From contig CAWALU010000003.1 in the NCBI GenBank assembly GCA_963782985.1, positions 461,883-525,882 of the forward strand: a stretch of 64,000 nucleotides of DNA. Reading direction: 5' to 3'. Positions 27,215 through 36,347 of the stretch are shown here, piece after piece. The notes under the pieces were generated by a model, which saw only the letters and a list, made by a program, of their open reading frames with translations, had not been told where the DNA came from and made no database searches. This stretch comes from CAVSWT01 sp963782985. GTDB lineage: Bacteria > Bacteroidota > Ignavibacteria > Ignavibacteriales > Ignavibacteriaceae. The first letter of the stretch is position 1. Every line of letters starts with the position of its first letter. Made by a program: the position numbers and the translations under genes.

Positions 27215-27844
27215 TTATATTTCCCCTTTAAGTGATTTGCTTATAACTTCTCCTTTGGAATTGACGTGAAGCTTTCTATAAATATTTTTAATATGAAAGC
27301 GAACTGTATCAATCGATATTCCCATTCGGTCTGCAATCATTTTGTAACTTAAACCATCTACCATAAGATTTACAATTTCATTTTCTTTGGAAGTTAATGC
27401 TGATTGGTAATTATCAACTTTCTTTGGATTAAAATATTCAACTACCTTTCTCGCAATTTCAGGCGACATTGGTGCGCCTCCGCTATCCAAATCTTCAATT
27501 GCTTTTTTGATTTCTTCAAGGGGTGTATTTTTTAATAAATAGCCTGAAGCTCCTGCACAAAGTGAATTAAATATTCTCGTTGAATCATTATAAACTGTAA
27601 GCATAATAATATTTATTCCGGGATAATCACGCTTTAATATTTTAATTCCGTTAATCCCGGAAATTCCGGGTAAGCCAATATCAGCTAATGCAATATCAAT
27701 GGGTCCTTCAGAAGCAAGCTTTGGTAAAAAATTTTCAAAGCTATCTTCGGCGATATCGCAAATAAAATTATCCTGACGATTCAAATATTTCTGAATGCTT
27801 TCGCGAATAAAATCATCGTCTTCAATTATTCCTACTTTTATCAT
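27215..27844 (-). CDS. NarL/LuxR-type response regulator
   Basis: A 209-residue two-domain regulator. The receiver has the acidic pair EDD (8-10) and phosphoacceptor Asp55 in IALADIGLPG. The C-terminal LuxR HTH is LTSKENEIVNLMVDGLSYK..IADRMGISIDTVRFHIKNIYRKL. It lies directly downstream of the propeller sensor kinase on the same strand, so the two presumably form a two-component pair that might control the neighbouring secreted proteins (inference). A long inverted repeat lies in the 142-nt gap to the kinase. Confidence 0.92.
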   Translation of the reverse strand: MIKVGIIEDDDFIRESIQKYLNRQDNFICDIAEDSFENFLPKLASEGPIDIALADIGLPGISGINGIKILKRDYPGINIIMLTVYNDSTRIFNSLCAGASGYLLKNTPLEEIKKAIEDLDSGGAPMSPEIARKVVEYFNPKKVDNYQSALTSKENEIVNLMVDGLSYKMIADRMGISIDTVRFHIKNIYRKLHVNSKGEVISKSLKGEI

Positions 27845-27876
27845 AATTAATACTAACTATTTTGTTTTCAGTTTTT

Positions 27877-27896
27877 AACTGCATAAAGATGTGGGT
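27877..27896. repeat. Direct repeat copy B near the response regulator
   Basis: AACTGCATAAAGATGTGGGT, a near copy of 27104-27124, just upstream of the response-regulator start. Confidence 0.45.
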
Positions 27897-27905
27897 GTAT
27901 TAATT

Positions 27906-27970
27906 GTTTAATTGTTAGTTGGTTAAATTGCTTTTGACAATTTAGCCGTTAAGCACTTTAACAATTAAAC
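27906..27970. repeat. Long nested inverted repeat between kinase and regulator
   Basis: Outer arms GTTTAATTGTTA (27906-27917) and TAACAATTAAAC (27959-27970) pair perfectly over 12 bp. Inner arms GGTTAAATTG (27921-27930) and CAATTTAGCC (27938-27947) pair over 10 with one G-T. It could be an intercistronic RNA hairpin limiting read-through, or a palindromic repeat. Confidence 0.55.
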
Positions 27971-27986
27971 CATTTAGCAATAGAGC

Positions 27987-30635
27987 TTATAACTCATTAG
28001 TAATCAAAATAATTTTAAATCCATTTTCTTTAACGAATTCAATTTTACCTCCAATTCTTTCTGCGCGCATTTTCATATTTCTCAATCCATGTCCGGTTAA
28101 TTTTCCAGAAGCAGCAATGTGATTTCCTAAATCATTGATTATCATAATAAAATTATTTTCACTATTCTTTAATGAGACTTTAATTTCTTCGGCATTTGAA
28201 TACTTAGATGAATTATTAATTGCTTCTTTGAAGATCAAATAAATATTCTGGCGTAAATCAATTTTCATTTTCTTTTGAAGGTTAATGTTATCAATTTCAA
28301 AGGTAACTAAAATATTTTTGGGCGATAAAACAGAATAAGCAAAATCCTTCATCCTATTTATTAAATCCTGAATTGTATCATTTCGTGAATCAATTGACCA
28401 GACTACATCACTCATTGAGGAAATTATTTCTCTGCTAACATTTCCGATTCTTTGAATTATTGGATTTGTTTCTTCATTACTCAAATTAGATTTTAGTAAA
28501 TCGCTGTCGATTGAAATTCTAGTTAATGCAGAGCCAATATCATCATGAAGATCAGAAGCAATTTTAATACGCAGCCTTTCTAATTCTAGAATTCGATTTA
28601 ATTTTATTTTATAAAAAGAATAAAGAATTCCTGCTATAAATAAAATCATTATACTTCTAAACCACCATGTTTGCCAATACGGAGGCGTTATAATCAAATT
28701 TACACTTTGCTCTAATGCACTCCATACTCCGCTATTGTTAGTCCCCTTCACTTTAAATATATATTCTCCCGGATCAAGATGAGTGTAGCTTGCATAGTGT
28801 CTGCTGCCGGAGTAAATCCAATCGTTGTCAAATCCTTCAAGCTTATATGCGAAATAATTTTTTGAAGGATGTGTAAAATCCAAAGAAGCAAATTCAAATG
28901 AAATAACGTCTTCATTATATTTTAATTTTAAATTTTCTAAATAAGGAGCCTGTCTGTTTGTAGGAAATTCTTCATTGAATTTTTTTACTGAAGTGATTGC
29001 AATGGAAGGAATGTTTTCATTTTTTGTTAAGCTATCGGGATGAAAAGCAAATACTCCTTCAATTCCGCCGAAAAAAATCCAGCCTGTTTTGCTGAAAAAA
29101 AAAGCAGAAGGATTAAGTTCGCCCTTTATTCCATCGTTAATATCGTAATTTGTAAATTCTTTTTTTTCAAAATTAAACTTTGAAATTCCTTTAACAGTGC
29201 TTATCCAAAGATTGCCTTTTTTATCTTCAACAATTCCGCAAATTACATCACTCAGCAAACCATCTTTTTCTCTAAAGTGAATGAAATTATCGTGTGTTCT
29301 ATTGTAAAGATTTAACCCGCCGCCCCATGAGCCAATCCAAAGATTGCCTTTTGAATCCGAGAAAGAACAAACTAAAAAGTTTTCACTGATGGAATTGGTA
29401 TCATCTTTAGTATAAAAATATCTTTTAAAATTATTTTTTTTATCAAATCGATTTAACCCGCCGCCGTCAGTTGTTAGCCATAAATATTTTGCAGTGTCTT
29501 CACAAACAGATGTTACATCATCATTGCTTAAACTATTATCATCATCCGGATTATATGTAAAATGTTCGAATTTATTTTTTACTTTATTAAATTTATTTAA
29601 TCCGCCGCCGCTGGTTGCAAGCCAAAGCTCATTCTCTGAATCTTCAAATATTGCACGAACATTTTTGCTGTTTAAACCATTCGTTAAACCATCAGCAGTA
29701 TATCTTTTGAACGAATTAGTTTTCTCATCAAATTTATTTAATCCTCCGGAATGTGTGCCTATCCAAATATCGCCTTCTTTATCTTCATAAATACATCTAA
29801 CTTTATTTGTTGATAAACTTGATTCTGAACCTGATTCATTTCGGTAAATAATAAATTTATTTGCTGCTGGATTATATCTGCTAATTCCTTTTTCATAATT
29901 TGCAATCCATAAATTTTCATTTTTATCTTCGCAAATTGAAAACACAAAATTACCTGCAAGACTGTTTGGATTGTTAAATTCATTTTTAAGCTGATAAAAA
30001 TTTTGTTTCTTCCTATCTATTTTGTTTACGCCGCCTCCCGAAGTACCAACCCACAAGTTATTCGCTTTATCTTCATAAATACCAAGTATTAAATCTGAGC
30101 TTAAACTTTGATTGTCGTATGCATTATTATTTACTCTTGTAAAAATATTTTTTTGTGAATCATAAATTGTTAATCCCCGTGATACAGTCCCAATCCATAA
30201 TAATCCTTTTGAATCGCAAAATACTTTCCATACAATGTTATCAGAAATAGAATTTTCGTTGCTCGGAATATTTTTGAAATTAGTAAATGCTTTTTTAGAA
30301 TAACTGTAATTATAAATTCCATTACCATAAGTGCTGAACCAGATTAAACCTTTTTTATCTTCACAAATAGATGTAATAGCAGAGCTATTGTTTGTGTAAT
30401 TAGTGGTTTTCTTACTCAGATTTTCAAATTCTTTATGAATAAAATCGTACCTTAATAAATCGCCCGTCTCTGTTCCAATCCACATATTATTTTTTGAATC
30501 TTTAAAGATGCTCCAAATTACGTCGCTATTTATTCCAAGCTGTTTTGCAGAATATCTTGTGAATTTATTTTTACTGAATATCATAAATATTAAGCCCTGA
30601 AGTCCAGGTTCCGATCCATAAATTATTATTTGCAT
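27987..30635 (-). CDS. Propeller sensor histidine kinase, main (C-terminal) part of a frameshifted gene
   Basis: 882 codons with many two-component-regulator propeller repeats (forms of EDKKGNLWISTVKG), a Y_Y_Y domain (YSGSRHYASYTHLDPGEYIF near 600), one membrane segment (WWFRSIMILFIAGILYSFY), a HisKA_3 domain with the phospho-His in SDLHDDIGSALTR (about 695) and a HATPase domain (GHGLRNMKMRAERIGG). It is the periplasmic-propeller, NarX-type architecture common in Bacteroidota. The first 20 residues from ATG 30635 are out-of-frame; homologous reading starts near KNKFTRYSAKQ. The N-terminus lies in two other frames (see next entry). The response regulator follows downstream. Confidence 0.82.
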   Translation of the reverse strand: MQIIIYGSEPGLQGLIFMIFSKNKFTRYSAKQLGINSDVIWSIFKDSKNNMWIGTETGDLLRYDFIHKEFENLSKKTTNYTNNSSAITSICEDKKGLIWFSTYGNGIYNYSYSKKAFTNFKNIPSNENSISDNIVWKVFCDSKGLLWIGTVSRGLTIYDSQKNIFTRVNNNAYDNQSLSSDLILGIYEDKANNLWVGTSGGGVNKIDRKKQNFYQLKNEFNNPNSLAGNFVFSICEDKNENLWIANYEKGISRYNPAANKFIIYRNESGSESSLSTNKVRCIYEDKEGDIWIGTHSGGLNKFDEKTNSFKRYTADGLTNGLNSKNVRAIFEDSENELWLATSGGGLNKFNKVKNKFEHFTYNPDDDNSLSNDDVTSVCEDTAKYLWLTTDGGGLNRFDKKNNFKRYFYTKDDTNSISENFLVCSFSDSKGNLWIGSWGGGLNLYNRTHDNFIHFREKDGLLSDVICGIVEDKKGNLWISTVKGISKFNFEKKEFTNYDINDGIKGELNPSAFFFSKTGWIFFGGIEGVFAFHPDSLTKNENIPSIAITSVKKFNEEFPTNRQAPYLENLKLKYNEDVISFEFASLDFTHPSKNYFAYKLEGFDNDWIYSGSRHYASYTHLDPGEYIFKVKGTNNSGVWSALEQSVNLIITPPYWQTWWFRSIMILFIAGILYSFYKIKLNRILELERLRIKIASDLHDDIGSALTRISIDSDLLKSNLSNEETNPIIQRIGNVSREIISSMSDVVWSIDSRNDTIQDLINRMKDFAYSVLSPKNILVTFEIDNINLQKKMKIDLRQNIYLIFKEAINNSSKYSNAEEIKVSLKNSENNFIMIINDLGNHIAASGKLTGHGLRNMKMRAERIGGKIEFVKENGFKIILITNEL

Positions 30636-31066
30636 CTTCTGCTAATTATAGAAATGCTATTTCCGCTAACGCTATTTGAATCGTTTTGATTGGAAAGATA
30701 ATGAATGAATTTATCGGTTGATGGAATATATTTATCTAAACCGTTTTCAGTTGCAAACCAAATGTTCCCGATGTTGTCTTCGCACATATTCCAAATAAAG
30801 TTATCAGCGATACTATTTTCATTTCCAGACTCATTTTTAAATATTTTAAATGAGTAGCCGTCATATCTATTTAAACCATTTTCAGTTCCAAACCAAAGGA
30901 ATCCTTTTTTATCTTGAAGAATTGAATAAACTGCAGTTGAAGATAATCCATGCTCAATCGAAAGTTTTTCAAAATTGTATTTGGCAGGAAACGGCTGAGA
31001 ATAAATAAATATATAGTTACAAAGCATGCAAATTATTAATTGTATATAAACAATTTTAGCTTTCAC
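30626..31066 (-). CDS. Propeller sensor histidine kinase, N-terminal part (frameshifted)
   Basis: 146 codons with a signal peptide (ending YIFIYSQ) and the usual start of this family, FEKLSIEHGLSSTAVYSILQD, plus two propeller repeats. It ends abnormally at ISRRCK. A third frame between about 30640 and 30575 encodes the missing repeat, EDANNNLWIGTWTSGLNIYD, before a stop. So two single-base insertions (about 30638-30644 and 30567-30576) split one gene of about 1050 residues. Either it is a recent pseudogene or the assembly carries errors. Confidence 0.75.
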   Translation of the reverse strand: MKAKIVYIQLIICMLCNYIFIYSQPFPAKYNFEKLSIEHGLSSTAVYSILQDKKGFLWFGTENGLNRYDGYSFKIFKNESGNENSIADNFIWNMCEDNIGNIWFATENGLDKYIPSTDKFIHYLSNQNDSNSVSGNSISIISRRCK

Positions 31067-31217
31067 TAAATAATATTTTCCTAAAAAATATAAAAAGGTT
31101 GGATTACAGTTTGAAAATTATAAAAAATGTTATGTTAATCAATGTGTATATTCGAAAATACACCTATGGAATTTCGACGTAAATTCATAGTGAAGATGCC
31201 AAAGCTTTTAAAGTTTA

Positions 31218-31343
31218 ATGAAGTCGATTAAATATTCAGTAGAAAGTTTTGCGGAATTAGCGTCGGATTATTTTGAGGTAAAAAAGGTTTGGACTGATAA
31301 AAATTATTTATTCAGCATTCAATATTTAAGGTTGAAGAATTAA
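31218..31343 (+). pseudogene. 3-prime remnant of a second egtD
   Basis: A 41-codon frame (ATG 31218 to TAA 31343) whose residues 5-41 match the EgtD C-terminus at 30 of 37 positions (KYSVESFAELASDYFEVKKV against KYTLESFAQLASDYFDVKKV, then VWTDKNYLFSIQYLRLKN). By hand alignment 90 of 111 nt agree with 25187-25297, and about half of the changes are silent, so the copy diverged as a working gene before truncation. Homology stops abruptly before codon 5. It lies on the plus strand between minus-strand genes. It cannot encode a methyltransferase. The 300-nt gap also holds hairpins at 31144-31163 and 31164-31190. Confidence 0.8.
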
Positions 31344-31369
31344 TATTGCTTTAATTCAAACTAAATAGT

Positions 31370-32662
31370 TTAACGTAAGATAATCGCCTTCTTAACCGCC
31401 GCATAATTTCCCGCTTGTAATTTATAAAAATAAACGCCGCTTGCTAATCCTGCTGCGTCAAACTCAACCTCATAATTTCCGGCTCTTCTATATTCATCTA
31501 CTAGAGTTGAAACTTCATTTCCCAACAAATCATAAATTTTTAATGTTTGACGGCTGCTTACCGGGGACTGCCAGCTTATAATTGTTGATGGGTTAAATGG
31601 ATTCGGATAATTTTGAAAAAGCTTAAAAGAATGAACCATATTTGTTTGTTCATCTATTCCAACTATCAAACGCGATGCATAGGATGTAATGGAAGCCAAA
31701 GTTACTTGAGAAACTTTTTTAATTAGATTCATATTCAAAGTTTCAAAAGTATCTGATGACGTATGATAAAATGGATTAGATATGTAGTTGAGACTTAATT
31801 TCCAAGGGGGAGCGTTTTCAATCAATAATATAGCCTTATAACCGGCATCCCAAAAAGAGGAGTGATCGCTATAAGCGGCTTCAACAAACGGGGGTTTCTT
31901 TATAGTCAATCCAATATTGAAAAGCTCATTCGTATTTATAAATTTTTCACCTATTGATTTTGAGTTTTGGTTGGAGACAATATCGAGGTAATCGTATCTA
32001 TTGTTAAAACCTATCATGTCAATGGCAATCATTGCTAATATATTATCGCCAATGCTTTTTGCATTATTTGCAAAGTGCGCGCTTCCGGCATGATGATCAG
32101 TATAAGCCGGTCCATATTCTTCAGCGCCGAAAGCTACCAGCTTAATACTGTAATCCGGCTGATAGTTAAAAACCGGGTCGGTAATAATTCTTGCTAACTC
32201 CAATAGCAGCGCAATGCCCGTGGCATTATCATCCGCGCCGGGAGCTTTAATTGTTTCCCACTGACTGTTCCAAATTTCACTACCCATTCTGCTCGCGGAA
32301 CAGTCATGATGTCCGCCGATTAAATAATATCCATTTGAATTTTTTCCTTCGATTGTCGCAACAACATTAAATTGAGGTTTGCTGTTAAGCGGCGGGGGCG
32401 CATCTAAAAAGAATGTATCCAGTTCAACTGAAATATTGGGAAGTTTTTTGAGTTCATTTTCTATGTACACCACGCCGGAATCATCGCCGGGAGTAAGCGC
32501 AACTCTGCTGTAAAATCCGCCAGAGCGTTCAAGAGTTTTTATATGATGAGAAAGATTTTCAATTGAAACGGAATTAGACATAGATTTAATTTTTTCAAAT
32601 AATTCCGATTGGCAATTAGTACTTGTAGCGAAAAGTAGTATCAAAAAAAATAGTTTTTTCAT
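31370..32662 (-). CDS. Secreted M28-family zinc peptidase with T9SS sorting domain
   Basis: A 430-residue exported aminopeptidase-like protein. Signal peptide at 1-18. The M28 zinc ligands appear in YLIGGHHDCSA (His), APGADDNATG (Asp bridging both metals), FGAEEYGPAY (Glu pair), AMIAIDMIGF (Asp) and the C-terminal HTSSDTFET (His). The last 80 residues form the YPNPFNPSTIISWQ sorting domain ending KKAIILR. It probably trims peptides at the cell surface. It lies 22 nt downstream of the S1/P1-like gene on the same strand, suggesting cotranscription. Confidence 0.91.
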   Translation of the reverse strand: MKKLFFLILLFATSTNCQSELFEKIKSMSNSVSIENLSHHIKTLERSGGFYSRVALTPGDDSGVVYIENELKKLPNISVELDTFFLDAPPPLNSKPQFNVVATIEGKNSNGYYLIGGHHDCSASRMGSEIWNSQWETIKAPGADDNATGIALLLELARIITDPVFNYQPDYSIKLVAFGAEEYGPAYTDHHAGSAHFANNAKSIGDNILAMIAIDMIGFNNRYDYLDIVSNQNSKSIGEKFINTNELFNIGLTIKKPPFVEAAYSDHSSFWDAGYKAILLIENAPPWKLSLNYISNPFYHTSSDTFETLNMNLIKKVSQVTLASITSYASRLIVGIDEQTNMVHSFKLFQNYPNPFNPSTIISWQSPVSSRQTLKIYDLLGNEVSTLVDEYRRAGNYEVEFDAAGLASGVYFYKLQAGNYAAVKKAIILR

Positions 32663-32684
32663 CTGTATTCTTTTTTCAGAAATG

Positions 32685-33779
32685 CTATCTCATTAAAATC
32701 ATTTTGTTTGTTTGAAAATTATCACCCGCTTTTAAGGAATAAAAATAAACGCCGCTTGCTAATCCGTTTGCATTAAATGTAACTTCATAATTACCCGCTG
32801 GTTTAAATTCATCAACTAAAGTGGAAACTTCATTTCCCAATATATCGTAAACCTTTAGAGTTTGCCGACTGCTTGTTGCAGACTGCCAACTTATAATTGT
32901 TGTGGGGTTAAATGGATTAGGATAATTTTGATATAGCTTGTGCGAAGAGACCGTGGCGATGAAATCTTGTAAATCGGTAAGGGATGACGGACTGCCTGCA
33001 TTAACCCATGCAGTTAAAATTAATTCAGCAAAAGTTTTTGACGCATGATTAAAAAGATATGATGTAAAATTTTTGGATACATCCCATAGCTTTTCATAAT
33101 AAAGATCGCTGCCGGTACTTCCCGCCAGGCTTTTCGCAGTCTTGTCGGCGGCTAAAACAGAGTCTACATATTTATAATTTTCATAAATAAAATTAAAAAC
33201 ATAATCATCAATACTTTTAATTGTTGAAATTGAATCGGCTGTTATTTTTATCTGCTGAGAATAGCGATTAATCATTTGAGATTCATAACGGGAATGGATT
33301 CCGGATTGTCCGGATAATTGTCCGTTATAATTTTTTGTAATGTGAAGAGGCATGTGTGCATCGGCAACATAATGTCCAAGGTCGGCGGCAATTAATGCCG
33401 CATTGTTAAAATCACTTTTTACAAATGCTGATTGCAGCGAATCAACCGCGGCTATTATACTCCAGGGAAGCGTACCCTGATCGATAACAAAACTTAACCC
33501 ATATTTTGCAACTATAGAATCATAATTCTGTATTATATAATTGCTGTCAACAAAACTCTGATAATTATCAATATCAATATAGTGCTTGGGGCTTTCCGTA
33601 GGATCAGCGCCTTTTCTTTTGTCGGCGTCGCTGGCATGATCGGCTAATTGTTCACTCCAATTAAAATCAAACTGCGGCGGCAGAAAAAGCGAGGCTGATT
33701 CGTTTATTATTTTATGTCCGGTGTTTCCCCATCCTCCAAATATTAAAACAGAGAGGATGAAAAAGTATTTTTTTATCAT
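32685..33779 (-). CDS. Secreted S1/P1-nuclease-like protein with T9SS sorting domain
   Basis: A 364-residue exported protein of the zinc-dependent S1/P1 nuclease and phospholipase C fold. The mature N-terminus would be Trp (FGG/WGNTGHKIINESA), whose amino group binds zinc in this family. Further metal ligands are in HASDADKRKG, SPKHYIDIDNY and DLGHYVADAHMPLH, with GIHSRYES near the family last ligand region. The C-terminal 80 residues are the YPNPFNPTTIISWQ sorting domain. The role is likely extracellular nucleic acid or phosphate scavenging, by family. Substrate not determinable. Confidence 0.86.
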   Translation of the reverse strand: MIKKYFFILSVLIFGGWGNTGHKIINESASLFLPPQFDFNWSEQLADHASDADKRKGADPTESPKHYIDIDNYQSFVDSNYIIQNYDSIVAKYGLSFVIDQGTLPWSIIAAVDSLQSAFVKSDFNNAALIAADLGHYVADAHMPLHITKNYNGQLSGQSGIHSRYESQMINRYSQQIKITADSISTIKSIDDYVFNFIYENYKYVDSVLAADKTAKSLAGSTGSDLYYEKLWDVSKNFTSYLFNHASKTFAELILTAWVNAGSPSSLTDLQDFIATVSSHKLYQNYPNPFNPTTIISWQSATSSRQTLKVYDILGNEVSTLVDEFKPAGNYEVTFNANGLASGVYFYSLKAGDNFQTNKMILMR

Positions 33780-33911
33780 TAAAAACTTTCTAAAAATTTC
33801 ATTTCAAAGTATCAACTTTTGGGCAAACATAAAATTCCTCTTAAATAAAGCTGAAAGCTTTTTCAAAAAAGTCTATCGTAATTTTTCTTTATCATTTGTC
33901 CCGTTTTTATA

Positions 33912-34163
33912 TTAAAGAACACATTTCTGATCTGCTTTTGCTGCAATTTTATCTTGCACAAATATTTCTGAAAATAAGTATAAGATGCAGGTCTTATATT
34001 CATTTAAAAACATTCTTCCTCTTACGCTATCAAAAAGATGAATCGGTTTTTTATACCTTATGCTAGTGGATGCAACAGCCAGATATAAACCCTGTTTAAC
34101 TAAATAGCTTGCCGGTAAAGATTTTTCAAATAATTTTATTCTCATATCTTCCAGCCAATTCAC
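33912..34163 (-). CDS. Hypothetical 83-residue frame, doubtful
   Basis: The 458-nt gap 33780-34237 holds one frame of 83 codons (MNWLEDMRIKLFEKSLP start, containing a basic middle part RYKKPIHLFDSVRGRMF). I recognise no family, no good Shine-Dalgarno precedes it, and composition is unremarkable. It could be a small gene, a decayed remnant or noise. The rest of the gap shows no repeat or hairpin. Confidence 0.25.
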   Translation of the reverse strand: MNWLEDMRIKLFEKSLPASYLVKQGLYLAVASTSIRYKKPIHLFDSVRGRMFLNEYKTCILYLFSEIFVQDKIAAKADQKCVL

Positions 34164-34237
34164 ATATACGGCATTATTAACATGGTTGGCAGCATCTTTA
34201 TTGTTTCAAAATTTAATTCAATTTCTAATTTCATTTT

Positions 34238-34729
34238 TTACGTATCGCACTTTCCAATCATATTCTCAGGCATCTGAACTGCAACAACTTTCCCTTTTGT
34301 AGTAATTTGCCCGTTTGCAGTAACAATAATTTCAGAGATAACTTTTCTACCTTTTACTTCCTTTACCTGTCCTCGCAATTCGATCTCAACGCCCAGTGGA
34401 GTTGGTTTTAAATAATCAACTTGCAGCGCTGCTGTAACAAATCTAAATGAGGGTAATGAATCAATTTCTCTTCCTTCGTTTTTATATGCCGCCAGCGCGG
34501 CTGTCCCGGTACCATGGCAATCAATTAATGAAGCAATCAAGCCTCCATAAACATAACCCGGGATAGCTGTATAATATTCTTTGGGGTTAAATCTGGTTAC
34601 GGTTTCGTCGCCTTCCCAATAAGTTTTTATCTGATGCCCATTCTGATTAAGTCTTCCGCAGCCGTAACAATGCGATAAATCATCAGGATAATAATCTTGG
34701 ACTGCTTTTGATTCCACGTTGTTCTCCAT
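34238..34729 (-). CDS. PaaI-family hotdog-fold thioesterase
   Basis: A 163-residue hotdog protein. The N-terminal CYGCGRLNQNGHQIK segment and PGYVYGGLIASLIDCHGTGTAA (the central hotdog helix with the HGG-like YGG and acidic D) place it with PaaI/DUF4442-type thioesterases; VDYLKPTPLGVEIELRG is the following strand pair. It probably hydrolyses acyl-CoA; the substrate is unknown. A methyltransferase gene lies 50 nt downstream on the same strand. Confidence 0.86.
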   Translation of the reverse strand: MENNVESKAVQDYYPDDLSHCYGCGRLNQNGHQIKTYWEGDETVTRFNPKEYYTAIPGYVYGGLIASLIDCHGTGTAALAAYKNEGREIDSLPSFRFVTAALQVDYLKPTPLGVEIELRGQVKEVKGRKVISEIIVTANGQITTKGKVVAVQMPENMIGKCDT

Positions 34730-34779
34730 TTGTCTTTTATGGTTAAGTAAAAGTAAAAAAGATTTTTTTAATTATTAAG

Positions 34780-35397
34780 CTATCTCGATAATAAAACAAG
34801 ATGGCTTGTCAAAGGTCGATTTTTGATTTCGGTAATTAATTTTAAACCGGCTTGTTCAGCGACACTTTTTATTCCCCCCTTTAAAATAAAATTCTTATAA
34901 TTTTTATAGTGATTTCTTCCGGCGGCAAATTCAACAGTTTCGTTAAGGACATTCCAAAATCCATTTTTAGCCGGGCATAGATAATCGCCTATAATGACTT
35001 TATCAGCAATTTCTGACATATCTTTTAAAAGGTTAATTCTTTCACTTTCATCAACTTCGTGAATAACGTAGGTTGAAATTGCATAATCAAAGTGCATATT
35101 ATTTTTTAAAAGCAGTTGCTTCAAATAACTGTGCTGAAAAGAAATTTTAGCGTTAGGATGTTTTTGAAGATGATGATTTGCTGTTTCAATATTTTTTATG
35201 GAGGGATCAATTCCTAAAGTTGATTTGCATTTATCTTCTATAAAAAAAGAAAAGCGCCCCGTCCCACAGCCTATATCAATAACATTAGAATCTGGTTCTA
35301 TGAAATTTTTTATCTGTTCAAATAATCTGTCCTGATTCGGAGCGATAAATTTATCATAGAACCAGCCATCATACCAATGATCTTTATTCTCATTCAT
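34780..35397 (-). CDS. Class I SAM-dependent methyltransferase
   Basis: A 205-residue methyltransferase. Motif I is NVIDIGCGTGRFSFF (about 38-52), the acidic end of strand 2 is STLGIDPSIKNIE, and motif IV is FDYAISTYVIHEVDE, typical of methyltransf_11/25 proteins. The C-terminus (GGIKSVAEQAGLKLITEIK) resembles small-molecule methyltransferases such as the UbiE/Coq5 group. Substrate not evident. It lies between a peroxiredoxin and a thioesterase, all minus strand. Confidence 0.86.
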   Translation of the reverse strand: MNENKDHWYDGWFYDKFIAPNQDRLFEQIKNFIEPDSNVIDIGCGTGRFSFFIEDKCKSTLGIDPSIKNIETANHHLQKHPNAKISFQHSYLKQLLLKNNMHFDYAISTYVIHEVDESERINLLKDMSEIADKVIIGDYLCPAKNGFWNVLNETVEFAAGRNHYKNYKNFILKGGIKSVAEQAGLKLITEIKNRPLTSHLVLLSR

Positions 35398-35435
35398 TAA
35401 TAAACTAAAGCATAAGAATTATATAGAAAGTGTAA

Positions 35436-36158
35436 TTAGTTTTTAGCATATTCTTTGTTTAAAACAGTATCAAGAATTTTCTCTTTACTAATTTCTTTTG
35501 TGCAGAAAAACCAGTCATAACATTTAATGCCATCTTTGTTTTCCATTCTTTCTTTAGCCATTCCGCAGGAACCTGCTGTTGGAACAATTACATCATCGCC
35601 GGGCTGCCAGTCTGCCGGCGTTGCAACAGAAAATGCATCAGCAGTTTGAAGCGCCACTATAACGCGGTATAATTCATTAAAGTTTCTTCCAAGACTTAAT
35701 GGATAATAAATTATTGTTCTTACAATACCTTTCGGATCAATCACAAAAACTGCACGGACAGCCTTTGTATTGCTTTCTCCCGGCTGAATCATCCCATATT
35801 TTTTTGCAACTTCCATTGTAATGTCTTCAATGAGCGGAAAATTTACTTCGATGTTTTTCAGCTCTTTATATTCAATCTTTTCTTTAATTGTTCGCAGCCA
35901 TGCGATATGGCTGTACAATCCGTCAACAGATAATCCAACGAGTTTGCAGTTAGCTCTTCCAAACTGATCTTCCATTGAAGCAAAGGTCATAAATTCAGAT
36001 GTGCAGACAGGTGTGAAATCCGCCGGATGGCTAAACAAAATTACCCAGCTTCCTTTATAGTCTGCCGGAAAATTTATATCGCCTTGTGTTGTAACCGCTT
36101 TGAATTCTGGCGCGAGTTCGCCAATTCTTGGCAATGATACTTGCTCTATGTTTTCCAT
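35436..36158 (-). CDS. Peroxiredoxin (Prx6/1-Cys type)
   Basis: A 240-residue thiol peroxidase. The peroxidatic Cys52 is in SHPADFTPVCTSEF, with the conserved Arg in VRAVFVIDPKG. A long Prx6-type C-terminal domain contains PADWQPGDDVIVPTAG and two late cysteines (GIKCYDWFFCTKE), so an atypical resolving cysteine is possible. It reduces hydrogen peroxide and organic peroxides. A 6-bp hairpin separates it from the NifX-like gene upstream. Confidence 0.94.
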   Translation of the reverse strand: MENIEQVSLPRIGELAPEFKAVTTQGDINFPADYKGSWVILFSHPADFTPVCTSEFMTFASMEDQFGRANCKLVGLSVDGLYSHIAWLRTIKEKIEYKELKNIEVNFPLIEDITMEVAKKYGMIQPGESNTKAVRAVFVIDPKGIVRTIIYYPLSLGRNFNELYRVIVALQTADAFSVATPADWQPGDDVIVPTAGSCGMAKERMENKDGIKCYDWFFCTKEISKEKILDTVLNKEYAKN

Positions 36159-36239
36159 TTTATCTCCATTTTTATTTTTTAGGATTTGTGATTTAGTTTT
36201 ACCGCTTGATTGCAGTGGTTGAATAACTCAAATATGACT

Positions 36240-36261
36240 CCGGCATTTTACCCATTGCCGG
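36240..36261. terminator. Hairpin between NifX-like and peroxiredoxin genes
   Basis: CCGGCA (36240-36245) pairs with TGCCGG (36256-36261), followed on the plus strand by CTTTTC. It lies downstream of the NifX-like gene on the minus strand and could terminate it; the T-tract is weak in that direction. Confidence 0.4.
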
Positions 36262-36347
36262 CTTTTCAATATGCATCTTTATCTAACCGATTAAATATAA
36301 AATTATGATTTTCTGATTTAATCAACTTAATGTTGAAACTATTCTTT

